A DNA stretch of 9,334 nt from an uncultured Collinsella sp. (lineage in GTDB: Bacteria; Actinomycetota; Coriobacteriia; Coriobacteriales; Coriobacteriaceae). The position numbers and the translations under genes are program-made. Below the pieces are notes generated by a model. That model worked only from the letters and a program-made list of their open reading frames with translations. It did no database searches and was not told the origin of the DNA. How positions within the stretch are numbered: position 1 is the first letter of the stretch; every line of letters begins with the position of its first letter. Below, one piece after another: positions 6,399 to 9,334 of this stretch. Where the stretch lies: contig UQEO01000075.1 of NCBI GenBank assembly GCA_900540095.1, forward strand, positions 1-9,334, written 5' to 3'.

Positions 6399-6437
6399 GG
6401 ACCACCACAAAGGGGACAGGCGCCTTTGTGGTGGTCC
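6399..6437. repeat. 15-bp perfect hairpin in the clpB upstream region
   Basis: GGACCACCACAAAGG (6399-6413) is the exact reverse complement of CCTTTGTGGTGGTCC (6423-6437), with a 9-nt loop GGACAGGCG. No T tract follows on either side. It looks like a REP-type palindrome rather than a terminator, and its loop shares the GGGGAC word with the palindrome at 2639-2667. Confidence 0.7.
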
Positions 6438-6444
6438 TTGGTTT

Positions 6445-6501
6445 GTCTCGACTTGTAACATCTTGGCCGCTAAAAGTGGGCCTGGTGTTACAGATTTAGA
6501 T
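6445..6501 (+). repeat. TGTAACA/TGTTACA palindromic element, copy 1
   Basis: GTCTCGACTTGTAACA (6445-6460), a 25-bp spacer and TGTTACAGATTTAGA (6486-6500) form an imperfect palindrome. Copy 2 lies exactly 80 bp downstream. Compared with the reverse complement of copy 2, the arms and 14 of 25 spacer bases match, so the two copies are inverted relative to each other. Confidence 0.7.
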
Positions 6502-6524
6502 TTTCGACTCAGGTGTCTTCGTTC

Positions 6525-6581
6525 GTCTCGATTTGTAACAGATAGAGCCCTATTTGCCGACTAGATGTTACAGATCGAGAT
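6525..6581 (-). repeat. TGTAACA/TGTTACA palindromic element, copy 2
   Basis: GTCTCGATTTGTAACA (6525-6540), a 25-bp spacer and TGTTACAGATCGAGA (6566-6580). The arms pair at 14 of 15 positions (6526-6540 with 6566-6580), better than in copy 1. The strand given reflects the spacer, whose reverse complement resembles the copy 1 spacer. Confidence 0.7.
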
Positions 6582-6643
6582 AGTTAGGGGACGAGGCCGC
6601 AGTGGGTGAGCGTGCCTGCCCCTATCTCTCAATCACTCAGAAA

Positions 6644-6679
6644 ATCTTATATATAGAGACTTAGATTTGTGTATAAGAT
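6644..6679. promoter_or_regulatory. Inverted repeat ATCTTATA / TATAAGAT with possible clpB -10
   Basis: ATCTTATA (6644-6651) and TATAAGAT (6672-6679) are perfect inverted repeats 20 bp apart. The right arm contains TATAAG (6672-6677), a 5/6 match to a -10 hexamer 80 bp before the clpB start, but no good -35 lies 16-18 bp upstream. An operator overlapping the clpB promoter is plausible. It does not match HAIR, the HspR site. Confidence 0.35.
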
Positions 6680-6718
6680 CGTACAAAGCTGGCAACAATA
6701 CTTCTCGAACAACGTGAA

Positions 6719-6752
6719 GCCGCCCCGTAGGGCGGCCACCCCAAGAGAGGTG
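6719..6752 (+). promoter_or_regulatory. clpB leader hairpin and ribosome binding site
   Basis: GCCGCCC (6719-6725) and GGGCGGC (6730-6736) form a perfect stem with loop CGTA. Immediately after, CACC (6737-6740) can pair with GGTG (6749-6752), which overlaps the ribosome binding site GAGAGGTGA that precedes ATG 6758. A weak stem hiding the ribosome binding site could make translation temperature-sensitive, but it is only 4 bp, so this is speculative. Confidence 0.5.
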
Positions 6753-6757
6753 ATTCC

Positions 6758-9334
6758 ATGAGAATCGATAAGCTAGCAATGACGTCGCGCGAGGCGCTGC
6801 AGACCGCCATGAGCACGGCTGCCGATGCGCAGGGCGGGGGGGGCGGGCCCGTTCACGCCCTTGTCAGGCCGGCGCGGTGGAGCCGATCCACCTGCTGTCC
6901 GCCCTGCTCGGTGCCGGCGAGCGCAATATCTCCGTGATCATTGAGCGCATCGGTGCCGACCCGGCTCAGCTTGCACGCTCCACACAGGATGCCATCGACC
7001 ACGCGCCCAAGGTTTCGGGCGAGGGCCAGCAGATGGGCCTGTCCAACGAGCTCGTCCGCGTCATCGAAAAGGCCGAGAAGAAGGCCACCAAGATGGGCGA
7101 CAGCTTTGTGGTGACTGAGCATCTGCTCATGGCACTTGCCGAGGACAAGGGCGAGGCGGGCCGCGTGCTGCGCGGCGCCGGCGTGACCAAGGAGCGCATC
7201 GAGCAGGTCTACGAGGAGCTGCGTGGCGATGACCGCGTGACATCTGCCGAGGACAAGACCCAGTTTGAGGCGCTGGAGCAGTACGGCCGCAACATCTGCG
7301 ACCTTGCCCGCGCCGGCAAGCTCGACCCGGTCATCGGTCGTACCGACGAGATCCGCCGTACCATTCAGGTCCTGTCCCGCCGCACCAAGAATAACCCTGT
7401 GCTCATCGGCGAGCCGGGTGTCGGCAAGACGGCCATCGTCGAGGGCATCGCCCAGCGTATCGTGGCCGGCGACGTGCCGAGCACGCTGCGCGACCGCGAC
7501 CTTATCGAGCTCGACATGAGCGCGCTGGTCGCCGGTGCCAAGTACCGCGGCGAGTTCGAGGACCGCTTGAAGGCCGTGCTCAAGGAAGTGCAAAAGTCCG
7601 AGGGCAAGGTCATCCTGTTCATCGATGAGCTCCACACCATCGTGGGCGCGGGTGCCACCGAGGGCTCCATGGACGCCGGCAACATCCTCAAGCCGGCGCT
7701 CGCCCGTGGCGACCTGCACGCGATCGGCGCGACCACGCTCGACGAATACCGCAAGTACATCGAGAAGGACGCGGCGCTCGCCCGTCGTTTCCAGACCGTT
7801 ATGGTGAGCGAGCCTACCGTCGAGGACGCCATTTCGATCCTGCGTGGTCTGAAGGAGAAGTACGAGATCTTCCACGGTGTGCATATCACCGATAGCGCGC
7901 TCGTGGCAGCTGCCGACCTCTCCGATCGCTACATCGCCGACCGCTTCCTGCCCGACAAGGCCATCGATTTGGTCGATGAGGCGGCAAGCCGCCTGCGCAT
8001 GGAACTCGACAGCATGCCGGTCGAGATCGACGCCACCACGCGTCAGCTCACTCAGCTGCAGATCGAGGAACAGGCGCTCATGAAAGAGACCGATGACGCC
8101 TCCAAGGAGCGTCTGGAGGCCCTGCGCCAGGAGATTGCCAAGGTCCAGGAAAAACTCAACGTGCAAAAGGCCGGCTGGCTCAACCAGAAGAACGCCATTG
8201 ACCACGTGCAGGAGCTTAAGAGCCAGCTTGACGAGGCCAAGAGCGAGGAGGAGCGTGCGACGCGCAACGGCGATTTGGGTCGTGCGTCCGAGCTGCGCTA
8301 CTCCGTGATTCCGGGCCTGCAGCAGCAGATTCAGGATTCCGAGGCCGCGCTCGAGGCGCAAAAGCAGCAGGACGGCGAGGGCCTCAACGAGCAGGTGACC
8401 TCCGATGAGATCGCCGAGGTCGTGAGCGCCTGGACCGGCGTGCCCGTGTCCAAGATGATGCAGGGCGAGCTCGACAAGCTCAAGGGCCTGGAGGGCGAGC
8501 TGCATAAGCGCGTCATCGGTCAGGATGAGGCCGTCTCCGCCGTTGCCGCGGCCGTGCGCCGCAGCCGTGCGGGCCTCTCCGATCCGGACAAGCCCATCGG
8601 CAGCTTCTTCTTCCTGGGCCCCACCGGCGTGGGCAAGACCGAGCTCGCCAAGGCGCTGGCCGAGTGCCTGTTCGATGACGAGCGCGCGCTCGTGCGTATC
8701 GACATGTCCGAGTATATGGAGAAGTTCAGCGTCCAGCGTCTGATTGGTGCGCCCCCGGGGTACGTGGGCTACGACGAGGGCGGCCAGCTCACCGAGGCCG
8801 TGCGCCGTCGTCCGTACTCTGTGATCTTGCTCGACGAGATGGAGAAGGCTCATCCGGATGTCTTTAACGTGCTGTTGCAGGTGCTTGATGACGGTCGTCT
8901 GACCGATGGCCAGGGTCGCCAGGTGTCCTTCAAGAACACGATTATCATCATGACGTCCAACGTGGGCTCCAAGGCCATCGCCGATCTGTCCGGTAAGGAC
9001 GAGGAGGAGATGCGCCATCAGGTCGACGCTGCCATGGCTCAGACCTTCCGCCCCGAGTTCCTCAACCGTATCGACGATATCGTGGTGTTCCATCCGCTCG
9101 GTATGGCGCAGATCGAGAAGATCGTCGACATCCAGCTCGCCGACGTCCGCGCGCGTCTGGCCAAGGAGCGCATGACGCTTGCCATCACCCCGGCGGCCAA
9201 GCAGATGCTCGCCGTGGGCGGCCTGGACCCGGTCTTTGGCGCCCGTCCGCTCAAGCGTCTGGTTCAGCGCGAGGTCGTGGATGCCATCGCCGCCGCTATC
9301 ATCGACGGCACGGTGCGCGAGGGCTGCCTCAGCA
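6758..9334 (+). CDS. clpB: ClpB disaggregase, frame broken by a 35-bp insertion, 3' end cut by window
   Basis: ClpB is the cytoplasmic AAA+ hexamer that, with DnaK, pulls proteins out of aggregates. ATG 6758 has the ribosome binding site GAGAGGTGA. As written, this frame gives MRIDKLAMTSREALQTAM and ends at TGA 6935-6937 after 59 codons. The rest of ClpB continues in another frame from about 6868 to the window end. Deleting 35 bp (6834-6868) joins them. In the repaired numbering the N domain is about 1-150; GEPGVGKT is 206-213 (7408-7431); the pore tyrosine is Y251; Walker B is D278-E279; a coiled-coil middle domain spans about 410-525; the second Walker A GPTGVGKT is 609-616 (8617-8640); the second pore tyrosine is Y657; and the second Walker B is D681-E682. 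About 847 codons are present, so perhaps 15-20 residues are missing at the right edge. Otherwise intact. It may be a pseudogene, an assembly error or a slippage variant; translation could restart internally, for example at ATG 7033 or GTG 7237. Confidence 0.93.
6834..6868 (+). other. 35-bp frame-breaking insertion in clpB with G8 run
   Basis: CAGG occurs at 6830-6833 and 6865-6868, exactly 35 bp apart, bounding the extra DNA. The insert contains eight G in a row (6836-6843) and the palindrome CGGGCCCG (6844-6851). Removing it gives ADAQAGAVEPIHLLSALL, which keeps the N-domain spacing of E. coli ClpB (EPLHLM) without gaps. The 4-bp duplication fits a short target-site duplication, templated slippage or an assembly join. 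No source for the 35 bp is seen elsewhere in the window. Confidence 0.85.

Larger units (their letters stand above)
5954..6757. other. AT-richer, repeat-dense gene-free region upstream of clpB
   Basis: About 800 bp with no ORF that looks coding. From left to right it holds a CGATCGATCG palindrome (6027-6036), a small GCCC/GGGC hairpin (6055-6066), an inverted repeat TTGACCTC/GAGGTCAA (6073-6122), four 9-bp tandem repeats (6158-6193), the right copy of a direct repeat (6315-6337), a 15-bp perfect hairpin (6399-6437), two inverted copies of a TGTAACA/TGTTACA palindrome (6445-6581), an ATCTTATA/TATAAGAT inverted repeat (6644-6679) and a leader hairpin (6719-6736). The base composition is clearly lower in GC than the flanking genes. 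It must contain the promoters of clpB and of the minus-strand gene. Confidence 0.8.

Noticed and set aside
6328..6564. 78-codon plus-strand ORF in the clpB upstream region
   Set aside because: It runs through a perfect hairpin and one palindromic repeat copy, has no ribosome binding site and no protein-like features. The minus-strand ORF 6243-6461 fails the same way.
6877..6879. GTG 6877 as the true clpB start
   Set aside because: It would remove the conserved first helix, which is encoded intact from ATG 6758 with a good ribosome binding site; the insertion explains the break better.
6853..9093. 746-codon antisense ORF opposite clpB
   Set aside because: It lies antisense to the conserved ClpB frame, reads as Leu/Gly/His/Ala-rich with no recognisable domain, and is a normal by-product of GC-rich codon use.
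1..9334. tRNA, rRNA, CRISPR array or transposase gene
   Set aside because: No cloverleaf, rRNA-like stretch, regularly spaced 25-40-bp repeat array or transposase ORF could be seen; the 9-bp array and the two 80-bp-offset copies are too few and too short for CRISPR.

Overview
This 9.3 kb window is GC-rich bacterial chromosome carrying an actinobacterial heat-shock locus. The order grpE – dnaJ – hspR, with a MerR-type HspR repressor, is characteristic of Actinomycetota. The codon use, the acidic Ala/Glu-rich GrpE N-terminus, the zinc-finger-less DnaJ and the nearby clpB suggest a Coriobacteriia member, most likely Collinsella or a close relative. That placement is inference from recall; no search was run.

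Layout, left to right. Positions 1-847: grpE, with a GTG start at 77 and a reading frame that stays open to the left edge. dnaK is expected just upstream, outside the window. A strong hairpin follows at 853-882. Positions 956-1921: dnaJ, a J-domain protein without the zinc finger. Positions 1994-2410: hspR. Positions 2411-2841: a gene-free stretch with a stop-proximal hairpin, a strong Rho-independent terminator nested in a larger inverted repeat, a degenerate 52-bp tandem duplication and a REP-like palindrome. Positions 2842-5142: an aconitase-family hydratase (YbhJ-like) with all three Fe-S cysteines. Positions 5154-5225: a perfect 23-bp inverted repeat between convergent genes. Positions 5306-5953, minus strand: an unrecognised membrane-anchored extracytoplasmic protein with two cysteine pairs. 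Positions 5954-6757: an AT-richer, gene-free region full of repeats (four 9-bp tandem repeats, an inverted pair of TGTAACA/TGTTACA elements, and several hairpins). Positions 6758-9334: clpB, running off the right edge.

GrpE (nucleotide exchange) and DnaJ (substrate delivery, ATPase stimulation) work with DnaK. HspR is expected to repress the operon with DnaK as co-repressor. ClpB works with DnaK in disaggregation, so everything except the hydratase and the membrane protein belongs to one proteostasis module.

The main anomaly is in clpB. A 35-bp stretch (6834-6868), bounded by direct CAGG repeats and containing a run of eight G, shifts the frame after codon 25. Removing exactly 35 bp restores a ClpB whose first Walker A lysine (K212), pore tyrosine (Y251) and Walker B glutamate (E279) fall at the same residue numbers as in E. 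coli ClpB. The gene as written is therefore broken, by real insertion, slippage or assembly error. The second zone of interest is the repeat-rich clpB upstream region. A 20/23 direct repeat (5229-5251 and 6315-6337) also flanks the membrane-protein gene.
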